64,000 bases of DNA, taken from contig JAPOWQ010000053.1 in NCBI GenBank assembly GCA_026707585.1, positions 156,955 to 220,954 on the forward strand, in the 5' to 3' direction. Position 1 is the first letter of the stretch. Each line of letters opens with the position of its first letter. The translations under genes and the position numbers were made by a program. This document shows positions 15,122 through 24,297 of this stretch, in pieces. The stretch comes from Chloroflexota bacterium. Its GTDB lineage: Bacteria; Chloroflexota; UBA11872. The notes below the pieces were generated by a model that saw only the letters and a list, made by a program, of their open reading frames with translations, searched no databases and was not told the DNA's origin.

Positions 15122-16564
15122 TTAGTTCTCCAGCACCCAGAGGTCCTTGCCGCCGCCGCCCTGGCTTGAATTCACCACGAGGCTGCCTCGGCGCAAGGCG
15201 ACGCGGCAGAACGCTCCGGGGACAATGCGGGTTTCGAGGCCGCTCAGGACAAACGGGCGAAGGTCAACGTGGCGTGGCTCGATACGGCCATCGATTAGAC
15301 ACGGAGCGCGCGATAGGGCGAGCACGGGCTGCGAAATGAAGTCGGCGGGGTTGGCTCGCACCTGCTCGGCGTAGGCCGCCCGCTCGGCGGGCGACGCATG
15401 CGGACCGATGAGCATTCCATACCCACCGGACTCGCCGACGCGCTTGACCACCAAGTTCTGGAGATTGTCGAGCGTGTATTCGAGTCCGTCGGGATTACGA
15501 CACAGATACGTTTCAACGTTAGCAATGATCGGTTTTTCAGCTAAGTAGTAGCGAATCATGTCGGGAACGTATGCGTAAACGCTCTTGTCGTCGGCGACCC
15601 CGGTGCCCGGGGCATTGGCCAGGGTCACGTTGCCCTGCTTGTAAGCGTGCATGATTCCCGGAATGCCAAGCAACGAATCTTCACGAAACACGACCGGGTC
15701 CAGAAAGTCGTCGTCAACACGCCGGTACACCACGTCGACGCGCCGCAATCCGGCGGTGGTGCGCATGTAGACGACACCGTCGTCAACGAGGAGATCGCGA
15801 CCCTCAACCAGCTCCGCGCCGATTTCCCTGGCCAGGAACATGTGCTCGTAGAAGGCCGAGTTGTAGACGCCCGGTGTGAGCACGGCGATCGCCGGGTCGG
15901 ATGTTCCCTCGGGCGCCAGTTCCTGGAGGGTCGTAAGAAGAACGCGCCCGTAGTGCTCGATGTCCTGAACGCGGGAGGATCGGTAGAGGCGGCGGAAGCT
16001 GGCCTTGACGGCCTTGCGGTTGGCCAGCATGTAGGCGACGCCCGAGGGGACGCGAAGGTTGTCCTCAAGGACCTTGAATCCCTCGTTGGTTCGCACCAGA
16101 TCGGTTCCGCAGATCGCGACCCAAACGCCGTGCGGCGCCTGGAAGCCGCGCATTTCGATCCGGTACTGGGGGCAGCCGCGCACCACATCGACCGGAATGA
16201 CGCCGTCTTCGACGATGCGGGCCGCGCCGTAGACATCGGCCAGGAAGAGGTTGAGGGCCATGAGACGCTGGGTCAGGCCGGCTTCAAGCTCACGCCACTC
16301 GCCGCCGGATAGCACGCGCGGCAAGCAGTCGACGGGGATGATGCGCTCGTCGCCTTCTTCGTCGCCGTAGACCTTGAATGAAATGCCTTCGCTGGAGAAC
16401 GAGCCAGTGACCTGGTCCTGGATGTCGGCCAGGTCAGCCGCGGACGTGTCGGTTAGCGCTCGGTGAACGCCCTGGTAGTGGGCTCGTGGGCTTCCATTGG
16501 CCTGGAACATCTCGTCGTAGACATCGGCGTCAAGTTCATAGTTATCGAGGTCCATGCGAATCAA
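15122..16564 (-). CDS. Circularly permuted type 2 ATP-grasp protein
   Basis: A 480-residue protein of the COG2308 family. It contains LNLFLADVYGAARIVEDG, VAICGTDLVRTNEGFKVLEDNLRVPSGV, the loop GVADDKSVYAYVPDMIRYYL and LVVKRVGESGGYGMLIG, and ends with the SLVVNSSQGGGGKDLWVL block. The ATP-grasp fold suggests an ATP-dependent carboxylate-amine ligase that joins amino acids or modifies a peptide; the substrate is not known. It is first in the operon with alpha-E and transglutaminase. Related clusters elsewhere often also carry the proteasome-like Anbu peptidase, which is absent here. Confidence 0.92.
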   Translation of the reverse strand: MIRMDLDNYELDADVYDEMFQANGSPRAHYQGVHRALTDTSAADLADIQDQVTGSFSSEGISFKVYGDEEGDERIIPVDCLPRVLSGGEWRELEAGLTQRLMALNLFLADVYGAARIVEDGVIPVDVVRGCPQYRIEMRGFQAPHGVWVAICGTDLVRTNEGFKVLEDNLRVPSGVAYMLANRKAVKASFRRLYRSSRVQDIEHYGRVLLTTLQELAPEGTSDPAIAVLTPGVYNSAFYEHMFLAREIGAELVEGRDLLVDDGVVYMRTTAGLRRVDVVYRRVDDDFLDPVVFREDSLLGIPGIMHAYKQGNVTLANAPGTGVADDKSVYAYVPDMIRYYLAEKPIIANVETYLCRNPDGLEYTLDNLQNLVVKRVGESGGYGMLIGPHASPAERAAYAEQVRANPADFISQPVLALSRAPCLIDGRIEPRHVDLRPFVLSGLETRIVPGAFCRVALRRGSLVVNSSQGGGGKDLWVLEN

Positions 16565-16859
16565 TTATCCGGCAGATCCATCGTGACTTTTCGTCAGAAT
16601 AAACGCTGCGCGACGTCCAACACGCTCACTGCCGACGGTCATCGGGGAACTCCCGGAAAGGACCTGGCGGGCAGTCTATCGGATGCCGGGCGTCCCGCGT
16701 GAACGGCAGCGCCGGGCCTGACGAGGGACAGGGGTGGTGGCGCGACGCGGCGATGTCCGGCGTGTCCGCACCCATGCAGCCTCAGTCGCGCGCGCTGATC
16801 ATGCGAACCGCGCGCGGGCGGGGGGCTGGCGCCGCCCGCCCGCGCGGGAGTTGTGACGC
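16565..16859. other. Intergenic region between the ATP-grasp operon and amt, with a GC hairpin
   Basis: About 295 bases upstream of the ATP-grasp operon and downstream of the ammonium transporter, both on the minus strand. At 16811-16846 there is an inverted repeat with an 11-bp perfect arm (CGCGCGGGCGG) that would end amt transcription, but without a U-tract. The rest must hold the operon promoter; I could not assign -35/-10 boxes with confidence. Confidence 0.5.
16811..16846 (-). terminator. GC-rich hairpin after amt
   Basis: The arm CGCGCGGGCGG at 16811-16821 pairs exactly with 16836-16846. It starts 14 bases past the amt stop. There is no T-run, so termination would need another factor, or the hairpin may simply protect the 3' end. 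Confidence 0.5.
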
Positions 16860-18278
16860 TTAGTTTGCGGCGGGCTGGGCCTGTTCTTCTTCCTCGTCGT
16901 ACTCCTCGGGCATGAGGACAAACTCGGGGTAGGCCTCGATGCGCAGCTCGCCGGCGTCCTGACCCAGGCGCTCGACCTGCGGTGACACGCGCGCGCCAAT
17001 GGTCATGTCGATGAGCCGCCACAGCCCAAACGAAACGGCAAACACGAATGCGCCGATGGCCAGCACACCGATCAACTGGACGTGGAACTGGCCGCCAGCG
17101 GCGATGCAGACGGCCAGAGTTCCCCAGACGCCAGCGAACAAGTGGACGGGAACCGCGCCGACCACGTCGTCCTGCCGGAGTTTCTCCAGCAGCTTCATGC
17201 CGACAACGCAGATCGCGCCGCCGATGGCGCCAATGACGATGGCCCAATAGTGGTCGACGATATCGGGGCCGGCCGTGATGGACACCAGCCCGGCCAGCGC
17301 GCCGTTCAGACCACCCGCGAGGTCGGTTCGACCGAAGATTGGCCGGGAGACGACCAGCGCAGCCAGGGCACCGGCGGCGGCGGCGAGGTTGGTGTTGACC
17401 AGGACGTGGGCCATGGCAATGGCGTCAGCCGCGCTTCCGAGCGCCAACTGTGAACCGCCATTGAAACCGAACCAGCCCAGCCAGAGGATGAAGACACCCA
17501 GCGTGACCATCAGGATGTTGGAGGGCGGGGTCGCCCTGACGGAGCCGTCTTTCCTGAACTTGCCGAGCCGGGGACCGACGACCAGGATGCCGGCCAGCGC
17601 GGCCCAGCCACCGGTGCTGTGCACGATGGTGGATCCGGCAAAGTCCTGGAATCCCATACCGTCCAGCCAGCCCCCACCCCAGGTCCAGGCACCGACGATG
17701 GGGTAAATGACGGCGGTGAGAATGAGCACGAAGAGAAAGAAGGACCAGAGCTTGACCCGCTCGGCCAGGGCGCCGGACACGATGGACGCGGCCGCGGCCA
17801 CAAAGACCATCTGGAAGAACCAGTCGGACATCGTCGAGTAGGCGTTGTCGCCAGCGAGCACGGCGGCGGCATCGCCTTCGCCGTTGAGCAGCGCAAGCTC
17901 CTCGGGCGAGGCGCCGTAGAAGATCTTGAACGTGCCGATGAAGTTGCCGACGATCTCCCCGTACATCAGGTTGTAACCAATGATGTAGTAGGCCAGACCG
18001 GCGATCGAGTACAGGCCGATGTTCTTCAAGCAGATCATGGAGGCGTTCTTGGTCCGCACGGACCCGGCCTCCAGCATCGAGAAACCGGCGCTCATCCACA
18101 TGACCAGCGCGCCCCAGACGAGGAACGCGAAGGTGTTGAGCACGTAGACGGCTTCGGCTTCGACGCCCTGGGCCTGGGCCACGGCGGGCCGCGCCAGGAC
18201 GATGCCGAGGGAGGCGGCCGCCACCAACAACAGCAGGGTGCGCCGGCGCTGCCCAAACATTTGCAAGATCGCGGTCAC
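16860..18278 (-). CDS. amt: Ammonium transporter (Amt/Mep/Rh family)
   Basis: A 472-residue protein with a cleavable N-terminal signal peptide (about 1-36) followed by 11 membrane helices. The diagnostic stretches are present: WMSAGFSMLEAGSVRTKN, the pore His in VHSTGGWAAL and the second pore His in VPVHLFAGVWG, plus GWFGFNGGS. It carries ammonium/ammonia through the cytoplasmic membrane as a trimer. It starts at GTG 18278, preceded by a strong GAGGAGGAG. No glnK/glnB gene lies next to it, so the usual PII partner must be elsewhere. The C-terminal tail is acidic (EEYDEEEEQ). Confidence 0.95.
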   Translation of the reverse strand: MTAILQMFGQRRRTLLLLVAAASLGIVLARPAVAQAQGVEAEAVYVLNTFAFLVWGALVMWMSAGFSMLEAGSVRTKNASMICLKNIGLYSIAGLAYYIIGYNLMYGEIVGNFIGTFKIFYGASPEELALLNGEGDAAAVLAGDNAYSTMSDWFFQMVFVAAAASIVSGALAERVKLWSFFLFVLILTAVIYPIVGAWTWGGGWLDGMGFQDFAGSTIVHSTGGWAALAGILVVGPRLGKFRKDGSVRATPPSNILMVTLGVFILWLGWFGFNGGSQLALGSAADAIAMAHVLVNTNLAAAAGALAALVVSRPIFGRTDLAGGLNGALAGLVSITAGPDIVDHYWAIVIGAIGGAICVVGMKLLEKLRQDDVVGAVPVHLFAGVWGTLAVCIAAGGQFHVQLIGVLAIGAFVFAVSFGLWRLIDMTIGARVSPQVERLGQDAGELRIEAYPEFVLMPEEYDEEEEQAQPAAN

Positions 18279-18754
18279 GATGAGGCTCCTCCTCTACTTG
18301 CTCGCGGCAACACAACCCGCCGTCGGAATACGGATATTCGACGAAGACTGACCAAGGTGCGGAGATCCAGCGATGGTGGATGCCGGAGGGCCGGCAGACG
18401 CGGCCGCGCGAAGCTGTCCATCGCCGAATGGCGCGGCGCGCGACGGCCGGCGTTCCTGACCTGACGTGAGCGGACGGCCATTGCGCACTCGACAGCGGCT
18501 CCGTGTGACCTCGTCGGAGGCCACGCCTCGCGCGTCAACGGTTGCTGAAGGCATCCACCCAACCGGAGCAGGCTGTACTGGGGCGATACGGTAGCAAGTC
18601 GGCCTGAATTGGGCTAGCTCAGGGACCCGCCCCTCATCGCCCCTGGTCCAAGTCCTGATTCGTTGACAGATAGTGGCCGATAGCGCACGCAGTTGGTGGG
18701 ATTCCAGCGGGAATCGAATCTCAGAGATACGGAATCCAAGGCAGATGAGGCCGT
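18279..18754. other. 476-base intergenic region upstream of amt
   Basis: It separates two minus-strand genes and therefore contains the amt promoter and leader. I see no convincing promoter boxes, gene or RNA. A segment near 18610-18660 has TAGCTCAG and GGTCCAAGTCC words like tRNA arms, but the spacing is wrong. Confidence 0.4.
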
Positions 18755-20521
18755 CTATTTGGTCCCGGGCGGGTCTACGCGGACGGTGATGATGTCGGTG
18801 CCGTGGAATTGCTGGTGGCTGACGGATGAGGCGTACTGGCGCAGGAGGCGCAGGGAGATTTCGCCCTCGGTGGGAATCGCCTCGTCGTGCTGCTGGAGCT
18901 GGCGGACGCGGTCTTCAATGTTGTCGTCGTCGCCGCCGCCGATGAACTCGAGCTCGGCCACGGGGCCCTCGCTGGAGGCGACGACAACCAGGCGCCGCGT
19001 CTCCTCCTCCTCGTCGTCTTCGTCATCGTCCAGATCCAGGCTCAGATCGAGGTCGAGCGGCGCCAGGGTCAGGAGCGTCTCTTCGGACACGGCGCTGAGC
19101 CGGTCTTTCATGGCCTGGTCCCAGCCGCGGCGTTCGGCGAATTCGGCCATGAACTTGTTGAGATCGGGCAGGGCATCGATGTGGAGCCGCGACTGAAATC
19201 GCATGCGGCGGGGGCTGGTGAGTTCCAGGTAGAGAATCATGGCGACGGCGGCGAATCCGCCGGTCGTGATGCCGCTCTTGAAGAGGGCGCCCCAGACGGG
19301 GCCGAGGTCGGGCAGGTTGAAGAGGTTGAACTGGAAGGCCGCGCCGATCCAGAAGCACATGCCGGCCACTACGACCTTGTCCCGGTTGTCCTCGTTCTGG
19401 ATGACCGTGCGGGCGCCATCGACGAAGAGCGTTCCGGTGATGAGGATGAGGTAGCCGGTCATGACGGGGCCGGGGATCGTGCTGAGCAGACCGGAGGCCT
19501 TGGGAAGGAAGGCCAGGACGATCAGGATGCCGCCGATGAAGTAGCCGACGCGGCGGGACGCGACGCCGGTGATCTGGGTGAACGCGGCGAAGCCGGGATT
19601 GATGATGTTGGGAACGGCGCCGGCGAGACCGGCCATGAGATTGGATGCACCCGTACCGGCCAGCGCGCCCTGGACCTGGCGGAAGTTCACGGCCCGGTCG
19701 TCACGCCATGACACGCGCTGCGCGGCAATAGCGGCCCCGTTGGCCTGGATGGAGATGATGAGCCCGAGAAAGAGGAATCCGGGCAGGAGCGTCCAGAAGG
19801 AGAGGCCGAAGTCGAGTCCCAGGCCGGGCGCGGTCTGCGGCAGCCCGATCCAGGGGGCGTCCATGACTCGATCGAAACTGTAGATGCCGAACACCGCTGC
19901 GACGACGCAGCCGCCAACGATTCCGATCAACGGCGCCCAGAGTCGGAGCAGTTCAGATCCACGGAGCGCAAGGGCAGCGACGATGATTAGCGTGGCCAAT
20001 GCCGTGAGCGGAGCAGCCACCGGCTCGGTTTCGGTCGCGTCGTCCAGCAGACCGAAGACGACGGACGCCAACGTGATGGACAGGATCATCATCACGGTGC
20101 CGCCGACGGTGGGGGTGACGATGCGCCGGAGGATGACGAGCCAGCGAGCGACGACGAGCTGGATTACCGCGGAGACAAGGACGAGGGCCGTGAGCGTGGC
20201 CGGTCCGCCATCGGCCACGGCCGTGATGCAGAACGGGATGGCGAAGGCGGCGGTGAACATGGGCAGGACCGCGCCGGCGCCAGCCGGGCCAAGCCGGCGG
20301 ACCTGCAGGATGGTGGACAGGCCGCAAACCAGGAGCGAGGCGAAGACCATCCAGATGAGGTAGGACTCGTCCCGACCGGACGCGTTGGCGACGATGACGG
20401 GCGTGACGAGCAGGGTGGCGGAGGCAATGAGGCTGAATTGCAGGCCGTACCCCAGCGAGGCGAGCAGCGGCGGGTTTTCGTGCGCCTCATAGCGGGGGTT
20501 TTGAAGCGCTACCGTGGCCAG
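18755..20521 (-). CDS. NCS2 (uracil/xanthine) permease with a C-terminal soluble domain
   Basis: About 588 residues if started at CTG 20521. The hydrophobic part to about residue 445 is an NCS2 nucleobase permease, with SIQANGAAIAAQRVSWRDD, GAVPNIINPGFAAFTQITGV and SRRVGYFIGG. About 145 residues follow that are not part of ordinary permeases: a linker, the acidic run DLDLSLDLDDDEDDEEEET, then a segment with EISLRLLRQYASSV and GTDIITVRV that resembles the end of a GHKL/HATPase-like (anti-sigma type) domain. The first ATG (20350) would remove two membrane helices; the frame is open to a GGAGGT just before CTG 20521, with no ATG, GTG or TTG between. The permease specificity is not certain. Confidence 0.82.
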   Translation of the reverse strand: MATVALQNPRYEAHENPPLLASLGYGLQFSLIASATLLVTPVIVANASGRDESYLIWMVFASLLVCGLSTILQVRRLGPAGAGAVLPMFTAAFAIPFCITAVADGGPATLTALVLVSAVIQLVVARWLVILRRIVTPTVGGTVMMILSITLASVVFGLLDDATETEPVAAPLTALATLIIVAALALRGSELLRLWAPLIGIVGGCVVAAVFGIYSFDRVMDAPWIGLPQTAPGLGLDFGLSFWTLLPGFLFLGLIISIQANGAAIAAQRVSWRDDRAVNFRQVQGALAGTGASNLMAGLAGAVPNIINPGFAAFTQITGVASRRVGYFIGGILIVLAFLPKASGLLSTIPGPVMTGYLILITGTLFVDGARTVIQNEDNRDKVVVAGMCFWIGAAFQFNLFNLPDLGPVWGALFKSGITTGGFAAVAMILYLELTSPRRMRFQSRLHIDALPDLNKFMAEFAERRGWDQAMKDRLSAVSEETLLTLAPLDLDLSLDLDDDEDDEEEETRRLVVVASSEGPVAELEFIGGGDDDNIEDRVRQLQQHDEAIPTEGEISLRLLRQYASSVSHQQFHGTDIITVRVDPPGTK

Positions 20522-20745
20522 GATTACCTCCGCGGCAACTTTACAGCGGGGGGCCGACGTGGACGGTGGACCGAGACATCACCGCAATGTGGGGATGCGC
20601 GTTCTGAACGTCCCAAAGCGGCCCCGACGATCTCAACGTGGACGCGGCCTCGGGTTTCCCGGTGCGCGTGACACAGTCGAGGTTGACGTATTTCCGTAAT
20701 TGCGTTATTTCTGGCGTTGGCCGCCATGTTGGGGAGAGGACAGCA

Positions 20746-21024
20746 ATGCAAGCCAAAAAGAAGAGACTCACGCTGGACCTCGACCCTCCGGTGCAACGGC
20801 GCCTGAAGGCGGTGGCCGCGCTCAAGGGTATCAGCATGCGCCGCTACTGCCTGGCCGCCATTGATCGGGAGCTCGCTCGAGACGCGGCCAACGGTGTGTT
20901 CGCCGGCAGCTTCAATATCGAGTCACTTGTCGCCCTTCAGGACGAGGCATTTGGAGACACAGTTCTTCCAGGCGACGGGGCCGAGTTCATCCGGGAGGCG
21001 CGCGAGTCCAGGAACGCTTCTTGA
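20746..21024 (+). CDS. VapB-like antitoxin (ribbon-helix-helix type)
   Basis: A 92-residue basic protein starting MQAKKKRLTLDLDPPVQRRL, a beta strand followed by a helix-turn typical of ribbon-helix-helix DNA-binding antitoxins; the C-terminal half would bind the toxin. ATG 20746 has GGGGAGAGGA upstream and is preferred to more distal in-frame ATGs. Its stop overlaps the start of the PIN toxin gene (21021-21024), as in most VapBC operons. The pair probably represses its own promoter. Confidence 0.82.
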   Translation: MQAKKKRLTLDLDPPVQRRLKAVAALKGISMRRYCLAAIDRELARDAANGVFAGSFNIESLVALQDEAFGDTVLPGDGAEFIREARESRNAS

Positions 21025-21464
21025 ACGATTACGTGGTGGTGGATGCGAGCCTGGCCTTCAAGTGGGTGGTGAAGGAGATCTACACCGACGAGGCCAACAA
21101 CCTTGGCCGCTTGTGGAACAGCCAGGGAGTCCGAGTCGCGGCGCCGTATCTGATGCCGGTGGAGTTGACGAATGCCCTGCACCAGCGCGTTGTGCGGGGC
21201 GAGTTGACCGTGGCAGCGGCGACACAGCGCCTGGCGAGCCTGCTGGCATCGGGTCTCGAGCTGCATCAGCCACCGCACATATACGGCAGAGCGATGGCAC
21301 TGGCACGCCAACTTGGACAAGGGGCAACGTACGACGCCCACTACCTGGCGCTCGCCGAGACGCTGGGCTGCGAGCTGTGGACCGCCGACGGGAGGTTCTA
21401 CCGGACGGTGCATCCGGTGGTTGAGCGTGTCCGATGGGTAGGAGAGACCGCCGCCAGGGGTTAG
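21021..21464 (+). CDS. PIN-domain ribonuclease toxin, VapC-like
   Basis: A 147-residue PIN domain. The acidic metal-binding residues are visible: Asp8 in VVDASLAFKW, Glu near 48 in LMPVELTNAL, Asp near 104 in TYDAHYLALAE and Asp near 122 in LWTADGRF. Such toxins cleave tRNA or rRNA when the partner antitoxin is degraded. The start is TTG 21021 in a TTGA overlap with the antitoxin stop, giving translational coupling. It lies just upstream of two tRNA genes. Confidence 0.88.
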   Translation: MNDYVVVDASLAFKWVVKEIYTDEANNLGRLWNSQGVRVAAPYLMPVELTNALHQRVVRGELTVAAATQRLASLLASGLELHQPPHIYGRAMALARQLGQGATYDAHYLALAETLGCELWTADGRFYRTVHPVVERVRWVGETAARG

Positions 21465-21511
21465 TCGAAGACTCGTTGCCGGAGCCCGGGATATATCGGT
21501 AGGCGAGTTTC

Positions 21512-21588
21512 TGGTGGGCCCTCGTGGATTCGAACCACGGACCTCGCCCTTATCAGAGGCGCGCTCTAACCGACTGAGCTAAGAGCCC
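21512..21588 (-). tRNA. tRNA-Ile (GAT)
   Basis: Complete cloverleaf of 77 bases including an encoded CCA. Acceptor GGGCTCT pairs with AGGGCCC (one G-U), the D-arm is TAGCTCAGTCGGTTAGAGC, the anticodon loop CTGATAA gives GAT, and the T-arm contains GGTTCGAATCC. It lies head to head with tRNA-Ala. Confidence 0.96.
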
Positions 21589-21631
21589 GCGAACCACCGG
21601 CGCCCATGCAGGCCTGGCGGCGCGTGTCCGC

Positions 21632-21637
21632 AGTATA
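21632..21637 (-). promoter_or_regulatory. -10 box for tRNA-Ile
   Basis: TATACT on the minus strand, 43 bases before the tRNA 5' end. A weak -35 candidate (CTGAAA) lies 17 bases further upstream. The same TATACT appears ahead of rpmG at 57234. Confidence 0.4.
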
Positions 21638-21676
21638 CGGCGCGCACGATGGCCTTTCAGCGGGCCGTGCCGGACG

Positions 21677-21682
21677 TAGAAT
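21677..21682 (+). promoter_or_regulatory. -10 box for tRNA-Ala
   Basis: TAGAAT, 7 bases before the tRNA-Ala 5' end, so transcription would begin at or very near the mature end. No clear -35 box. Confidence 0.35.
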
Positions 21683-21689
21683 CGCGGCA

Positions 21690-21762
21690 GGGGACGTGGC
21701 TCAACTGGTAGAGCATCGCCTTTGCAAGGCGGGGGTTGGGGGTTCGAGTCCCCCCGTCTCCA
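21690..21762 (+). tRNA. tRNA-Ala (TGC)
   Basis: A 73-base cloverleaf without encoded CCA. Acceptor GGGGACG pairs with CGTCTCC, D-arm GGCTCAACTGGTAGAGC, anticodon loop TTTGCAA giving TGC, T-arm GGTTCGAGTCC. In many bacteria tRNA-Ile(GAT) and tRNA-Ala(TGC) sit together in the 16S-23S spacer; here they are adjacent but divergent and 8 kb from the 23S gene. Confidence 0.96.
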
Positions 21763-21826
21763 CCCTGATGGACAACGAATCGAGCCGTGTTACGGTGCCG
21801 GAGTTCGCGCTGGGGGCTGATGCTCG

Positions 21827-22279
21827 ATGGACCTGACGAAGGACGTTCCGCGGAGCGGGTACGAGAAGCTGGGCGGGATTGGGTTTTTGCCGCGGTCGAT
21901 CGACAAGGGGCGGGCCCACCTGGCAGGCACGATGGGCGAATACGTGGTCCTGTGGGGACGCACCGAGACCATGCTGGAGTTCCTGGGGATCGAGGTCGAC
22001 GACTTCATCCAGGCGCTGCGCACGCGGCTGACCGACGAGGAGGTGCTGGCCTGGGTGCAGGAGCAGATGCAGCCGCGGTCGGCCGAGGAGATTGACGACT
22101 TCAATCGCCAGATGGCGACGGACGAGCCGCGCGAGGGATCGAACTGGGACTGGCCGCGCTTTCGAGAGTTCCTGGAGGAGTGCGGGCAGGGGCACCGGAC
22201 GGATATCCGGCGGCACTATGACCGGTTGGATCTGGATGAAGGGCGCGAGGTTCCGCAGGGCGGGCGGACGGACTGGTAG
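21827..22279 (+). CDS. DUF5069-family protein
   Basis: A 150-residue soluble protein beginning MDLTKDVPRSGYEKLGGIGFLPRSIDKGRAHLAGTMGEY in outline, which matches my recollection of the DUF5069 pattern (LT...PRSP..LGG...L.R.IDK.RA...G..GEY). The rest is helical, rich in charged residues and ends in an acidic tail. The function is unknown. It follows tRNA-Ala by 64 bases. Confidence 0.7.
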   Translation: MDLTKDVPRSGYEKLGGIGFLPRSIDKGRAHLAGTMGEYVVLWGRTETMLEFLGIEVDDFIQALRTRLTDEEVLAWVQEQMQPRSAEEIDDFNRQMATDEPREGSNWDWPRFREFLEECGQGHRTDIRRHYDRLDLDEGREVPQGGRTDW

Positions 22280-22365
22280 ACGCTGCGCTGGGCGGGGCGT
22301 CGCGGGGGCGGAAGCGATTGGCCTAGCGGCTTAAGATCGGCGGCCCGCAAGCTACCAGTAGTTCA

Positions 22366-23031
22366 CTGCTGGACCTGAATTTTTTCCGACGACCAGTCGA
22401 CGCTGTGGCGCAGGACTTGATTGGGTGCGTGCTGCGGCGGCGGCTGGATGGGCTGTGGCTGGGCGTTCGGATCGTGGAGACGGAGGCCTATGGGCTGAAC
22501 GATCCGGCGAGCCATGCCTACCTGGGACGTACACCTAGCCGGGAGCCGATGTGGGCGCCGCCGGGGACGATTTACATGTATCACTCGCGTGCCGGGGCTT
22601 CGCTGAACGTGAGCTGCGGAACAGGGCCGGAGGCGGTGCTGATCAAGGCGGGCGTGCCGGTTGTCGACGCCATATCGCCGAAGGCGGCGCTGGCTGCGAT
22701 GCACCGGCTGAATCCGACACGCGATGGGCAGTCGCGGCGTACAGATCGGCGGTTGTGTGCGGGTCAGACGCTGTTGTGCCGGTCATTAGGCCTGACGGTG
22801 GCGGAGTGGACGGGGCGGCAGTTCGATCCGGATCGGTTCTACATCGGGGCCCGACGAACCAGGCCGCGAATCGTTGCCACGTTGCGGCTGGGGATTCGGC
22901 CCGAGCGGGATGACGGACGACGGTCGCGGTATGTGGACCGCGCGTTGGCGGGTTCGGCCACGAGCAATCCGTTGCGGCGGGGAGCCGTGGCCGGGCGTGA
23001 CTACTGGGAGATCGAACCCAACGAGGATTGA
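22366..23031 (+). CDS. mpg: DNA-3-methyladenine glycosylase (AAG/MPG family)
   Basis: The catalytic Glu is in RIVETEAYG. The pocket motif RTPSREPMWAPPGTIYMYHS, LNVSCGTGPEAVLIKAG and the C-terminal NPLRRG identify the family, which excises alkylated purines. The first usual start is GTG 22405, but the conserved N-terminal helix LDLNFFRRPVDAVAQDLIG lies partly upstream. In that upstream stretch, after the in-frame TAG at 22324, only CTG codons (22366, 22369, 22375) or ATC could start. The CTG start given here yields 221 residues; GTG 22405 would give 208 and cut the FFRRP helix. No clear Shine-Dalgarno is present for either. Confidence 0.88.
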   Translation: MLDLNFFRRPVDAVAQDLIGCVLRRRLDGLWLGVRIVETEAYGLNDPASHAYLGRTPSREPMWAPPGTIYMYHSRAGASLNVSCGTGPEAVLIKAGVPVVDAISPKAALAAMHRLNPTRDGQSRRTDRRLCAGQTLLCRSLGLTVAEWTGRQFDPDRFYIGARRTRPRIVATLRLGIRPERDDGRRSRYVDRALAGSATSNPLRRGAVAGRDYWEIEPNED

Positions 23032-23084
23032 GTTCGCTCAGCCTCCACAGAGACCGCTACGAAACTTCGGGGGATGGTTGCCCG

Positions 23085-23235
23085 GAAGACCCTCACCCCA
23101 ACCCTCTCCCACAGGGAGAGGGAGAAAGAGCGGCCCCGCTTTCGAGGTCGAGACGGGGCATGCAGAGGTCTCCACAGGGAGAGGCTTCAAGAGCGACCGC
23201 AACTTCGAGGACGCCAGGCATCGCGCCGAGGTCTG
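23085..23235 (-). repeat. Intergenic repeat block R1 (two units of about 63 bp)
   Basis: Read on the minus strand: two units of the pattern GAGACCTCTGCA...CCTCGAA..GCGG..GCTCTT..CCCTCTCCCTGTGG, ending with GAGAGGGTTGGGGTGAGGG. The same family occurs at 60860-61060 and 63650-63990. The CCCTCTCCCTGTGGGAGAGGG part is a hairpin. R1 fills the gap between the convergent mpg and aldo/keto reductase genes. Confidence 0.8.
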
Positions 23236-23237
23236 TC

Positions 23238-24167
<930 letters not shown>

Positions 24168-24297
24168 GCGAGAGTTCCTACTGGCGCGAATAGGGCTTGG
24201 TGTCAACCTTACCGCCCGCGCAAGCCGACCGACTACGTTTGGGCGCGAACCTCAGGTTGGGGCATGATGCGCGCGGCCTCCGCAATCGAGAGCTTCC

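Noticed and set aside
18605..18665. tRNA-like words TAGCTCAG and GGTCCAAGTCC
   Set aside because: The distance between the arms is too short and no acceptor or anticodon stem can be drawn.
23085..23235. CRISPR array
   Set aside because: Units are contiguous with no unique spacers, diverge along their length, and no cas gene is present.
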